From Acanthosepion lycidas (taxonomy: Eukaryota > Mollusca > Cephalopoda > Sepiida > Sepiidae), in assembly GCA_963932145.1 (NCBI GenBank), contig OZ010586.1, forward strand, positions 77,314,503-77,378,502: DNA of 64,000 nt, given 5' to 3'. Below, piece by piece: positions 1 through 10,165 of this stretch. The notes beneath the pieces were generated by a model, which was not told where the DNA came from, ran no database searches, and saw only the letters and a list, made by a program, of their open reading frames with translations. The translations under genes and the position numbers were made by a program. The stretch's first letter is position 1. Each line of letters begins with the position of its first letter.

Positions 1-480
1 GTGTTGATCATACTGTTGTATGGCTTAGAATCATTGATCCCATATAACTCCCATATCAATCAGCTGGGTATCTTCCATAAAAGTTGACTCAGTGCAATCT
101 GTGGCTATACATTTGATGATAGGATATCCACTGCTGATCTTCCATACAAAATACAAAAAAATCAGTGGAATTAAGACCTTCCTGATGCAGTCACAAACTC
201 ACTGTGCTGGCCATATTGCAAGGATGAATGACTACAGAATAACTAAGGTCCTCATGTATAGGCAGCTTGACAGTGGACAAAGGACAGTTGGACGGCCATG
301 GATCAGGTAGAAAGACAAGCTAAAGAGTAATGTCTCAACTATCAGTGTGCTTCATACCAACTTGTAGCGAGTTGCCTGGGATAAAAATAAGTGGAGATAT
401 TTGTGCCAGTGTGATATCAGAAAGTATGAAATCAGTCATAGACAAAAGACAACATTTGAAAGCATCAACAAATATTCCTT
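1..480 (+). pseudogene. LINE reverse transcriptase C-terminal relic
   Basis: This is the decayed 3' end of a non-LTR retrotransposon. Frame 1 at the window start reads LLYGLES, then FHKS, a stop, and LSAICGY with DRIST, matching the LLYG-E-W / FHQRCLR-I / W-D-I pattern that follows the RT thumb in many LINEs. From about 190 the reading continues one base off as HCAGHIARMNDYRITK, then GRPWIR, a stop and KDKLKSN, then RVAWDKNKWRYLCQC. This is the GHV-RMPD-RIPK / GRP--R-KD-LK / W--L-- tail. At least one frameshift and several stops make it non-functional. The 5' part lies outside the window. The same family appears near 43.3-43.6 kb and 45.0-46.0 kb. Confidence 0.75.
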
Positions 481-639
481 CAGCTATGTCTTGAGATCCT
501 TGCTGTTGCACAATATATAGACTTGTATACGGGTCACTAGTGGGATTGAAATATCACATATGGCACAAACATAAAAACTGAATGAGGTTGTAGGATACTC
601 ATATGTCAAAACTGACGGGAGAGAGTCCTTATACATATA

Positions 640-1015
640 CAGGGTGAGTCAAAATGATGTTAACACTAGTATGCGAGGAATCATTTAATCAGAGTTTACA
701 GAACAGTCTCCACCTGTCCACTAGCGCAATGGAAGCACCAAAACCAGTGATCAACAATACAATTAAATGCCTTCACTGTCCTTCTGATCTTCAATTTCTT
801 TTTTGCTATACACATAGTCATTATCATACTTCATAACCGGAAGTTATAGAATGTAATTGGCCTATATTTCGGTGACTGCTAATAGTTACTCTCAAATGCT
901 GCAAGAGTTTGCGATTGACACTTCCCTGATCTGACACCCTGTGACTTCTCTTGGGGTATGATAAAGGATTGGGTGTATAGCAAAGAAGTTAGATACATCA
1001 AAGCAGATGTTTGGG
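640..1015 (+). pseudogene. Degenerate mariner/IS630-type transposase fragment
   Basis: A reading at about 924-1020 gives FPDLTPCDF, then WGMIKDWVYSKEV. This fits the PDLTP-DFFLWG-IKD-VY block around the last catalytic acidic residue of IS630/Tc1/mariner-type transposases. Upstream sequence from about 640 begins CAGGGTGAGTCAAAATGA, which may be a terminal repeat. No upstream catalytic block and no matching right end were seen. Only a short relic is supported. Confidence 0.5.
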
Positions 1016-1061
1016 TTTCCTCCTTTTCTCATTTCCCTTAATCTTCCAGTGACCTACCCTA

Positions 1062-1457
1062 CAGTTCAAAAGTTTGAGGAAACCACTGGTAATTTTTTAA
1101 ATGGGCCAAAAAGTATTTGTTTTGTACTTTAAATAAGAGAAAATTATTATCCATGATTAAAAGAAAATGTGATATGATTTTTATTAGAAATTTTATACTG
1201 TAAAAAAAAAAAAAAGTATTTTATAATTAAATTTTGTTCTCATCAAAATTTTGTTCTCATCAAAATATCCTCCTTTAACCTTAATAGCACAAATTTTTGG
1301 CATTCATTGCAAAAGTTTCTCAAAGTATATATTTGATAATTGATTCCATTCTTTGTTCAATGACTCTAAGAGCTCTTTTCCATTTTCTTTTCAATCTTCT
1401 GTGAAGTTTATGACATGCTAATTCTGGGGGCGTCTTCAAACTTTTGAACGGTAGTGC
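1062..1457. mobile_element. Small Tc1-like deletion derivative (MITE)
   Basis: The ends are inverted: the left end reads ACAGTTCAAAAGTTTGAGG, and the complement of the right end reads CACTACCGTTCAAAAGTTTG. This is a Tc1-type terminal repeat around a core of about 400 bp with no open frame. The interior is AT-rich and contains a poly-A run near 1201. The exact outer boundaries and the TA target duplication are uncertain. Confidence 0.55.
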
Positions 1458-2404
1458 ATATATACTATAAATTTCAGCATACAAGTAGAGTTTTCAAGCC
1501 TAAGAAATCTTTCCAAAACTAGGGGTCTCCTTATATAGCAAGTATAAAATGAAAATTTATACCACTGAGTAAACAAGTGGAACAGTACTCCTAAAAATTA
1601 CTGTAAACAATTTACTGTACCTCCAGGAGGCTACCACAAATATATCCAACTAAAACTTGTGTTTTGTGAACATATTTGGTATATTAACACCGAAATGAAT
1701 ATAAAATAAAAAAATAGTAACAGAAATTCAGTATTCTATTAATGCTACAGCACACATCGTGACTAACAGCTGATACACTAGATGTAAACATTGACCTAAG
1801 AACCATTTAATTCTGGTGGCCTTCAGACAACTAAGTTTGGTATACGTGTCATTTGAACAATTTTATGATAGTAATAACAGTTTAATGATACATAATAACA
1901 GTTTATTGAATATATAGAATTGGGGATCAGTATATATTGTAGGTATAGGCCTAAATAAGAATGTTGAGTTAAAAAATTGAGGTCAATTTGTATGCCAAGT
2001 TGACTTGTGCACCATAATTTATATAATAAGCTGAGTTTTCAATTCTAAAAAAAATCTTTCAAAAACTAGGAGTCGACTACTATATTAAATTTGGCCTTGT
2101 GGAGAGGCTGGTAAATATTGTCTAACTGGGATCTGTTGAGTACGACTCAGACTGACATGAGAACTACCAACCTTCCAATAGTAGCACTCACTACTGGATT
2201 GACTTGCAATGATCGTGCACATAACTGTTACTTTATTTCTTATTGTACTGGTTTTTACAATAAACCTTTACTTATTTTATCCACCATGTTTGTCAAGTTT
2301 ATAACATGTATAAACACTGATGCTAGAGTCAGAAAGTCTATTACACCCACAGAAGCGTATTGTAAATGGCCTGAGACTACAGACCTACTGAGTGACATTA
2401 ATTA

Positions 2405-2470
2405 GCAAAGGCTGGAGTTAAATAAAATGTAATGTTACATATAAGTCAAATAAAATGTAATGTAACATGA
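2405..2470. repeat. Short tandem duplication
   Basis: An approximately 25-bp segment containing AAATAAAATGTAATGT and ACAT occurs twice in direct orientation. It lies at the end of a long featureless AT-rich stretch (about 1458-2600). Confidence 0.6.
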
Positions 2471-2598
2471 GAGTCTCTTGTTTTTATTAGACCATAAGCT
2501 GACTATATTACATTAATAATAAAAAAGAAGATACAAACTCTCAATGATGTCAATTATGAACATGGCCACTGATAACTAACAATTAAATTCATTCTCAT

Positions 2599-2600
<2 letters not shown>

Positions 2601-2655
<55 letters not shown>
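2601..2655. repeat. (TA)n microsatellite
   Basis: An uninterrupted run of TA dinucleotides, directly next to a hammerhead-like repeat copy on its right. Confidence 0.95.
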
Positions 2656-2656
<1 letters not shown>

Positions 2657-2671
2657 ATATTGATATTGATA

Positions 2672-2862
2672 TAAAAGTTGACACTGAAGTCAACACCAGC
2701 AGCAAAAGTCTATTTTATAGTTAAACGTAATCATATGCATATGTCAAGTCTGATGATTGTGTTTAAGCAGGAAACAGATTGGGTGTTTATATTTACATAG
2801 ACTCTATCTCTCAGATTGAGCACTTTAACTCATAAATATAGTATACCGTAAAACTATATTTT
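2672..2862 (+). repeat. (TA)n-associated hammerhead-like repeat, copy 1
   Basis: The left part (2672-2705) contains GTTGACACTGAAGTCAACAC. The plus strand at 2750 then reads CTGATGA, a hairpin-like TTGTGTTTAAGCAG and GAAAC, which is the order of a hammerhead ribozyme core. The downstream block (2790-2862), with CTCTATCTC, TTGAGCACTTTA, CATAAATATAG and AAACTATATTT, matches 8001-8080. The copy is degenerate and the cleavage triplet is not clear. Confidence 0.5.
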
Positions 2863-3338
2863 TATCATATTCACACACGCTCACATATATGTGTGTGTGT
2901 TTGTATGTGTATTCATCTTAATGTAGTTGTGTATTTATTGGCATGTGCAAGTGATAGAAATTTAATGCAGTTAAGTTTTCCACACTGTACATACTGTCTA
3001 CTTTTGTGTGAATATATTTATTTTTTATTTTGGTCATGTCTTCAGATACATCATCTTATCATGTTGTCTCCAATTTTGAGTTCTTTCTGATTTTTGATGC
3101 CAATATTTTGCATAAGTTTATCTAGAAAAATCCTGGCTTAACAGACACTGGTCTCTCATCCTTTAGATGGTTGCCATAAAGCATGATTTTACCCTTTTTT
3201 TTTCTGGATTACATAAGTAATGTCTAACAAGTTTCATCCTACTGAATGTTATCTTCAAGGTCAAGCAAGGATATACAAGTAATAGAATTTTGGGGATTTA
3301 GGAAAATCATTATAGTAATTCATGTTGGTAGTGGATAT

Positions 3339-3384
3339 GCACTGCTGATGAGTCCCAAAATAGGATGAAACAGCCATTCAGTGC
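3339..3384 (+). ncRNA. Hammerhead ribozyme-like motif (degenerate)
   Basis: Stem I is a perfect 6-bp pair, GCACTG (3339-3344) with CAGTGC (3379-3384). The core reads CTGATGA (3345-3351), followed at once by stem II GTCC (3352-3355), loop CAAAATA, GGAT (3363-3366), then GAAAC (3367-3371). This is the arrangement of schistosome-type hammerheads. The expected cleavage triplet GUC is replaced by GCC and stem III is almost absent, so activity is doubtful. It is followed by a short (TA)n run. Confidence 0.6.
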
Positions 3385-3589
3385 TTTATATATATATATG
3401 TTGTTGTGGTAAGTGTCAGTTACCCTCCTTACTATCATAAATAGAGGGATCCGTTCATGATAAGTAGTCCTGGGTAATTGTCTAGAGAAAAGAAGTTAAT
3501 ACTATTGCAGTGATTTGTCTAGCTGAGTATTTGAATACTACTATCACGACAGACACTGACAAGTTTAGTGTTGTGCCAGACCCCACATC

Positions 3590-3870
3590 ACAACATATGT
3601 GTATGTGTGTGAGTGTGAGTACATGGCATTGTCAATGAGGGTGTAAATTAGTTGGTTGTATTTGTGTGAATATGAGTTTTTGCATATGTGTAGAGGCACA
3701 TATAAATATGTCAGTGCATTTCTGCATGTGTATGCGACTGTGTGTTTTTTGCATACATTTCCATGTGTATGCATGTATCTGCATACATTTGTGTCCATGT
3801 GAACACGCAACCACAAACACACATACATACAGAGACACACGTAGACAGACACACATACACAGATATATAA
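3590..3870. repeat. TG/CA-rich low-complexity tract
   Basis: Imperfect alternating TGTG/CATA sequence gives overlapping open frames on both strands with C, H, T, Y-rich translations. These are composition artefacts, not genes. Confidence 0.8.
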
Positions 3871-4269
3871 ATTTCAAAGTTCACTCTTAAAAATAATAAA
3901 GTTTGTTTCTCTGTTTTTCACTTTTCAAACTTTTACCTGAAAATATGCCTCAGAATTTTTATTTTCTTTACCTCAAAAGATGCAAAAAAACTGTAAAGAA
4001 ATGTATCAGTTTCCGGTAGTAGTTGATACCAAAGTTGATCAGCCAAACTCTGCAAGGGATATGAACCAAAGAAAAATGGTAAGTGATTCTTGCACTTAAA
4101 ACTTGTAGAAAGAACTGAGATGGAAATGAATAATGTTTAATCAAGTGTGTTATTCTAACGACTGGCATATCCCATGGTGCATGCTGAGACATAAGTAAAA
4201 CTCAAATATAAATTTATATGTTTGCTTTAATGTATCTCTATATATACAAAAATGTGTAATCATGCATAA

Positions 4270-4312
4270 TCACACACACACATACACACACACACACACA
4301 CATATATATATG
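4270..4312. repeat. (CA)n(TA)n microsatellite
   Basis: A compound CACACA and TATATA run. Confidence 0.9.
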
Positions 4313-4593
4313 TCTATATGCAGATGTTTATTTGCAAGTAATGTTTTCCTCTGTTATCTGAAAGTAGAGCATTCCTATGAATACTTTCGTTAGGCAATGT
4401 AAAAAACTTACCATTAACAGGCATCTCAGGATGGGGGAGTTGCAAGTTAGTTCCTTACTGGGGAAACCATAATTATGTCCTTGTGCCATACTAAGCTAAG
4501 CTTAATAAATAACAAATTATATGGAAAAAATATTTTAGCATTTTCTGGCTCCCAAAATAAATTTATATAAGATTTTACCAGGATTTACCTTTA

Positions 4594-5025
4594 CTAGGAT
4601 TGGGCCTTAGGAAAGTTTTTGGGATTCTCAATGTCTTTATCAGCATATTGCATAATAGAGAGAAGATATTTAAGATCTTTTATCCTGTTTCTGTAATCCT
4701 TTGCTTTCTCAGCTTGAATAGGAGTAATACGGCAGATGTCTTCTCCACTATTGTAGATGTGTTTGGGAAGTTTCTTTCTTTTGTCGTTTGTGTCCTGATT
4801 AGGACTTCTTTGTCTCTTATTGATTGGAGGGGGGCATTTCAGGTGTGTTAAAGGGTGGTTTAAGGGGTGAAGGACTGAGAGAGTGATAAGGAGTAACATT
4901 TTGTCTGAACAGGCTGGGGTCTCTACTGAGAGAAGTGAATGCAAATAAAAAAAACAAACAAATTTAAACTGAAATGTTAAATGCAATCCGTAGCAGTATG
5001 CAAAGGTAATGGTAGGTGGTACCAC
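4594..5025 (-). CDS. Unassigned open reading frame, 143 codons
   Basis: This is the longest frame in the window not explained by simple repeats. The N-terminal third is hydrophobic and aromatic (FKFVCFFYLHSLL). The C-terminal half is polar and looks more coding-like, with NKRQRSPNQDTNDKRKK, then IRDL-like charged stretches (RNRIKDLKYLLSIMQYADK) and a tail KNFPKAQS. I do not recognise the family. No promoter, splice signal or neighbouring gene supports it, and the first part may be chance. It could be an exon fragment, the ORF1 or gag remnant of a retroelement, or a chance frame. Confidence 0.25.
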   Translation of the reverse strand: MVPPTITFAYCYGLHLTFQFKFVCFFYLHSLLSVETPACSDKMLLLITLSVLHPLNHPLTHLKCPPPINKRQRSPNQDTNDKRKKLPKHIYNSGEDICRITPIQAEKAKDYRNRIKDLKYLLSIMQYADKDIENPKNFPKAQS

Positions 5026-5384
5026 TATATCTTGAGGTCATGGAAATGCCTATATATATATCAAAATTTATTCTGACATCTGGTGAATCATTCAAGCTAA
5101 CATGAATTATCAAATTTCAAATAGGATTTGATTGTGTGTATTAATTCTGAAATTGTGAAGACATTTAACATCTGTTGATCTATGGTGTCATGTGCATACT
5201 TTTAAGACTAATAGTCAACCATATTACTGTTCACCTTGTACAGCAAAATGGCGAACTGCAAAGATCAGAACCAGAGGCATTTGTCATAAAATTAACTGCA
5301 GTAAAATGAAAATGGCACTTCAGGAACTAATGTTTTAATCTCTTAGACTATTGTCCCATAAATTAAATGATTACTATTAATTGA

Positions 5385-6190
5385 TTGATTGATTTGTTTT
5401 TTATGGTTTGTCAACACTTTGTGGGTTATTTAAAGCCATAATTTATTTTTTTGGATTTAAGAATATTTTTGTGAATGGATATCTTTTAACAGTTTTATTA
5501 AAGATAATAATTTAGATGTCGGGGGAGGGAACAGATGTATTTTTACTTTCCCCTAGGGTATTTGTGCATAAGTGAATGCATTAAGAATCTGAATTTGACT
5601 CATCTACACTTCTCTAAAATAACAAACATGTGAAACTGATTCAAATGATATCCACATTCAAAGTATGAGGTTGCATATAACTGGTATAACACCAAAATTG
5701 TCCAAATCATGTTACAGCATAATTGTCTACCCCACAAAATGTTTAATATCTAAAAAACCACTAAACTAGCAACATATCAATTTCTAATGGATCATGTAAT
5801 GATGAAATTTAATTTTCTTGAGAGCACTAGCAATTTCTTTTACAAAAATGTATTGCTGGTAATATTTTTGTTCATTTATAAAAATGTATTGCTGGAATTT
5901 TTTTATTTTTAAAAAATGTATTGTTGGTGACTTATTTTACTATGAAAATGTATTGCTGGTATTTTTATGATAAAAAAAATGTATTTTTATACTTTAATAC
6001 TGTTTTGTTTTTGTTCAGAGGTTAACTATTTGCCAATAGCTTGGACCCTAACAGGTGCTACCACCCCAGGTAAGGTTGAACCTTGGAACAACAACAATTA
6101 AAAGGTGGTTCCAAACTCCTCAAAGTCTCTCAATCTGAGGTGTTGCTGCTGGATGTAGCTTATCATCATTACCCAGTATGTATGGTAGAC
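5385..6190 (+). repeat. Dispersed repeat A, copy 1
   Basis: This copy starts near a TTGATTGATTG run and TTTGTGGGTTATTTAAAGCC. It has an internal block of about four units of the type AAAATGTATTGCTGGT (5825-5990). Its tail contains AACTATTTGCC, then CCCTAACAGGTGCTACCACC, AATTAAAAGGTGGTT, and GATGTAGCTTATCATCA. The same tail occurs at 28980-29160 and 35600-35765. There is no coding capacity and the family is unnamed here. Confidence 0.75.
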
Positions 6191-6674
6191 AAACAATGAC
6201 TTTTGACAACTATAGAAGTACCGAAGAAAGTTACTTTTTTGAGTATCTTCTTCTTGAAATATTGTTTCCCTTTAGGACATGGGTGATCATTGCCTTGTGC
6301 CATATTTGTATTTAGTCATATAAATATGAAAATAATTGATTTGATCATTCTGTTTGAGAGATGTACAGGACAAAGGAAATAACTTAAGAAGAATTCCTAG
6401 AGTTCTGAAGAATTTTGACTCAAGGGAAATACTTATTCTTGATTTTTCAATTCAAACAATGTACAGCCAAGCCAAAATGCAAATGACAGACCCTTGGAGA
6501 GTTCCTAGAATTTCAAATCATTTATAATTATACAAATAAAGCTTTGGCAAGAATTTATTTTCAGCAATTTACACAAGATTAGTTAACTTAAGCAGTGTGT
6601 ATTTGTTGAAACCATTTGAGAATTCTAGGATTATTAAGCATTATTACTTTGGCTCTATCTAAAATACAACAGAA

Positions 6675-6720
6675 GCAAACTTCTTTTTCTGTTTCTTCTT
6701 CTTCTGTTTCTTCTTCTTCA
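6675..6720. repeat. Polypyrimidine (TTC)n tract
   Basis: TTCTTCTTCTGTTTC repeats lie directly before the (TA)n cluster. Confidence 0.8.
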
Positions 6721-6722
6721 TT

Positions 6723-6811
<89 letters not shown>

Positions 6812-6888
6812 ATTAATGTTTGTGTGTGTGGGCATAAGGAGGATATATATATATATATATATGTGTGTGTGTTTAAGGATAATATAAG

Positions 6889-6927
<39 letters not shown>

Positions 6928-6954
6928 CAGTATATAAATATACATATATACATA

Positions 6955-7040
6955 CATAAAATTGGACATTGAAGTCAGCCTCCAGAGGCAACTGTCTGTT
7001 TCATGCTTAAAAGCAAATTGTCAGGCCATTATAATTATAT
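6955..7040 (-). ncRNA. (TA)n-associated hammerhead-like repeat, copy 2
   Basis: On the minus strand, GGC precedes CTGACAA (7024-7018). A hairpin TGCTTTTAAGCA follows, then GAAAC (7002-6998), loop AGACA, and GTT (6992-6990), then GCC. Stem III pairs A6999-T6991 and C6998-G6992. Stem I pairs GGC (7027-7025) with GCC (6989-6987). The predicted cleavage is after 6990. One core base differs (G8 to A), and stem II is set off from the core by mismatched T residues, so it is probably inactive. The flanks merge into (TA)n on both sides. Confidence 0.55.
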
Positions 7041-7044
7041 ACTC

Positions 7045-7089
<45 letters not shown>

Positions 7090-7090
7090 A

Positions 7091-7168
<78 letters not shown>

Positions 7169-7258
7169 TAGTACATATACATGTACCTACATTTTGGTGT
7201 ACACCAGCACACGCATACATGCTTGCTTATATCTGGCCATTTCATTTATCTACCCTAA

Positions 7259-7312
<54 letters not shown>

Positions 7313-7440
7313 CATGTATCAAAAATGCTTTTACAAATTTTTGGAGGTGGGTTCCTCACATCAAAACAAGAACAAACGTTCATATAAACATATGTTTGCA
7401 AATCCTTTGTTTTTGAGTTAAGTTTAAAGTTTAAGATGTA

Positions 7441-7640
7441 GACCTCTGTGTTGAGTGAGGCCCTGTGAAAAGATGAATGGTCGCACAATGTCGCCATCAC
7501 AAGTCATCAGGCCCAACACCTTCGTAATCACCATTAGATTCGTCCAACTCTTTCCAAATCCTCTGCAGATTGACCCCAAAGTCTCTGAAATGTTTGTATT
7601 TAAACTTCTGATGCAAATGCTAAGCAGTACAGTATGACGT
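7441..7640 (-). pseudogene. Mariner (DD37D-like) deletion derivative, copy 1
   Basis: Minus-strand frames read [20 protein letters not shown] then DESNGDY, an N-terminal helix-turn-helix-type block. This joins directly to GDIVRPFIFSQGLTQHR, the DGD--PPFIF block near the first catalytic D of the same transposase type. The central part, about 100 or more codons, is missing. It is embedded in the (TA)n cluster, and a second copy with a comparable junction lies at 8341-8510. Confidence 0.6.
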
Positions 7641-7803
7641 TTCTAAATTTCTGGTTGCGTGAATTTTGTAATGTTCCTCTTATTCTTACTGCTCCTACCC
7701 AATTGTCCCTACTATAGAATGCAGTCAACAAAATCAAAAACAAACAATGCGCATACACAAAATTAATAATATAAAATACAAAATTTACCCATTGCCCCAT
7801 ATG

Positions 7804-7814
<11 letters not shown>

Positions 7815-7879
<65 letters not shown>

Positions 7880-7900
7880 CATATATATATATACATACAT

Positions 7901-7931
<31 letters not shown>

Positions 7932-7934
7932 TAT
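7815..7934. repeat. (TA)n array with TACATA/TATCTA variants
   Basis: This array ends exactly where the perfect palindrome at 7934-8009 begins. The variants TACATACA and CTATATCTATAT recur at 8185-8228. Confidence 0.9.
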
Positions 7935-8009
7935 AAATATAAAAGTGAACATAGAAGTCAACACTTAGAGGCCTCTAAGTGTTGACTTCTATGTTCACTT
8001 TTATATTTA
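7934..8009. repeat. 76-bp perfect palindrome
   Basis: The arms are exact reverse complements with no loop, and the centre lies at AGAGGCCTCT. The right arm is the TTGACTTC/ATGTTCACTTTTATAT segment of the hammerhead-like repeat family, so the palindrome is an inverted copy of part of that repeat. Confidence 0.9.
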
Positions 8010-8075
8010 CACACGCTCTATCTCTGATATTGAGCACTTTATTCCATAAATATAGCACACCTTAAGACTATATTT

Positions 8076-8080
<5 letters not shown>
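7971..8080 (+). repeat. (TA)n-associated repeat, copy 3 (3' block)
   Basis: After the palindrome the sequence reads ACACGCTCTATCTCTGATA, TTGAGCACTTTA, CATAAATATAGCACACC and GACTATATTT. It matches 2800-2862 closely and then enters (TA)n. No hammerhead core is left in this copy. Confidence 0.65.
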
Positions 8081-8134
<54 letters not shown>

Positions 8135-8135
8135 A

Positions 8136-8188
<53 letters not shown>

Positions 8189-8211
8189 CATATATATATA
8201 TATACATACAT

Positions 8212-8262
<51 letters not shown>

Positions 8263-8263
8263 A

Positions 8264-8329
<66 letters not shown>

Positions 8330-8340
8330 ACATACATTGA

Positions 8341-8515
8341 GTCTGAGGACCTGTTGATAAGATGAATGGTTGCACAATGTTGCCATCACAAGTCATCATG
8401 CCCAACACCTTCGTAATTATCTCATCTAACTCTTTCCAAATCCTCTGCACTGTCCACAGATTGACCCCAAACTCTCTGAAATGTTTGTGTTTAAACTTCT
8501 ATATATAAAGTCTCT
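8341..8515 (-). pseudogene. Mariner (DD37D-like) deletion derivative, copy 2
   Basis: This copy is about 80-85% similar to 7441-7630 by eye. Shared segments include ACAAGTCATCA, CCCAACACCTTCGTAAT and CTCTTTCCAAATCCTCTGCA. It has the same join of the N-terminal block to the GNIVQPFIF block. It differs by small indels, including an extra CTGTCCAC near 8451. Confidence 0.6.
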
Positions 8516-9884
8516 TGGAGGCCAAAATGCATCTGCTAAGATAAGTTTTCCTTTAGTCTTTATTCATTTTTCCCTTTTACAAATACAGTCTATCTGAAAT
8601 ATATATTTATTTATGATGTTATCAGGATACTTCTGTATCAAACAGGAGTTGTTTCTGTATTTTAATATTGTTTTGATATTTAATCATAACTTAATCCTTT
8701 GCAATCATATGTATATCATTTTAGGGTTACCTAGGGAGAGGGTTTAGTACTAGTTTAGTACTGATACCTTCTACTATTAGGGTATAACATACAGGGGTAT
8801 TTTTTAGGGGTTTTTTTGTATTTGGATACAAAAGAAAATAAAACCAGAATTAATTATGAATAATTAAAAGTGAAGAAGAACTCTAATTCAGAAGAGAGAG
8901 AAAAAGCAGGAAGTTTAAACAACTACAAGAAAGAGGGGATTTAGAATGATGAATTGAAAAAAAAAAAGAATCAGGAAAAAAAAGGAACTAAAGCTATCCA
9001 GCCATGTTTGCAGACTGCTCACTCTCAACCAACATTAAAAGATGACAGCATCGGTCAATAGAAACAGTTTGAAAGTATCATATCCTTTGGATAGTAATGG
9101 TTAGTGTCAAGTTTTAAAACCCACACTGGATGGATCTACTTTCTTGGTGACCATCAAATCAATAACCTATCTCTTATAAATGATTTCTGCTCTCTTTACC
9201 CTTAATGTTATACATTTATATATTTCTTCTCTCGTTCATCTCTTACATAGACCATTCCTCCTAAAGTTATTAGTTTACCTTCCTTAACTTTTCATTTGTC
9301 TTTCTCTGAATAAAGCAAAGTTGTAAAACAGCTGGTCAGGTTTTTATGTCACAGAATCGATTTATCTTCTGCTAATATCCAATGCATACACTCCATTTAT
9401 CCCTGGACAAAATCAACAGTATCCATAAATGGTACTTAGAATAATGTAGTTTTGGATTAAAAGCAAATAAACTTGATACATGACATCACAAGAAGCTCTC
9501 CATGAAAAAGAAATTACTTCTTTTATTTTCAATGTTATCTTGTGTCACCAAAAGAAATCAAGGGAGATAATTCCAGTTACGAATATTCTTATTTGTTCTT
9601 ATATGATAAAAGTTAAAAGGTAGGTTAGCATTGAAAGATAGAGGTTTTCTTCTTACAATGAAGCACTTTCATAAATTGTTTGCAGATCGGCTGTTATTGA
9701 TTTAGCATTAAGTAAGTCTTTCACATCTTATTTCTAGTATTCATTTCAAGTTTCACTTTTCCATTTTCATATAATTTTTTGCTACTAGTTTCCACTTTAT
9801 AGATCTTACAGAATTGTATGTGTTTTTAATTCTAATTTAGTTTCTTCTTTTATTTATTGTGTTCCTGGCATTCTACAACTCACT

Positions 9885-10165
9885 GTCATTTTTAGCTCTA
9901 AGAAATGTTTGTCTCCTTACTGCCCCTCCCAGTACCTGTTCTGTATACCCATTTGCACAAGATCATTAGTTAAGTTTCTCAATGTTTACATTCTTTACCC
10001 TCTTGCCTTCAGTGTGTCCTGAGAGTATAAAATTCTCCAAACTCTCTTTCTTCATTATGTTCGCCAGAAATTTCAACTATCTCTGATTCTAAGTACAAGT
10101 AATTTTTATCTCCATTTTCCATAAAACCTCCTTGTTGCTCACATTCTCTGTCCGTGGTATTTTCG
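9885..10165 (+). repeat. Dispersed repeat B, copy 1
   Basis: Shares AGAAATGTTTGTCT, CTCTTGCCTTCAGTGTGT, CAGAAATTTCAACT and a TAAGTAATTT-type block in the same order with 40165-40440. It probably belongs to a retroelement, but no protein was recognised. Confidence 0.5.

Larger units (their letters stand above)
6721..8340. repeat. Cluster of (TA)n and (TG)n microsatellites
   Basis: About a dozen long TA runs (for example 6721-6785, 7093-7164, 7262-7311, 7815-7875, 8080-8115, 8139-8184, 8268-8328), several with adjoining GTGTGT, are separated by transposon-derived segments. All the Y/I/H/T-rich open frames here are artefacts of the repeats. Confidence 0.95.

Noticed and set aside
2118-2405. 95-codon frame beginning with a non-ATG codon
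   Set aside because: No recognisable motif, a non-ATG start and AT-rich chance composition.
3565-3890. Overlapping frames on both strands near 3.6-3.9 kb
   Set aside because: TG/CA-rich low-complexity sequence.
6616-8340. Many Y/I/H/T/C-rich open frames
   Set aside because: Pure translations of (TA)n, (TG)n and (CA)n.
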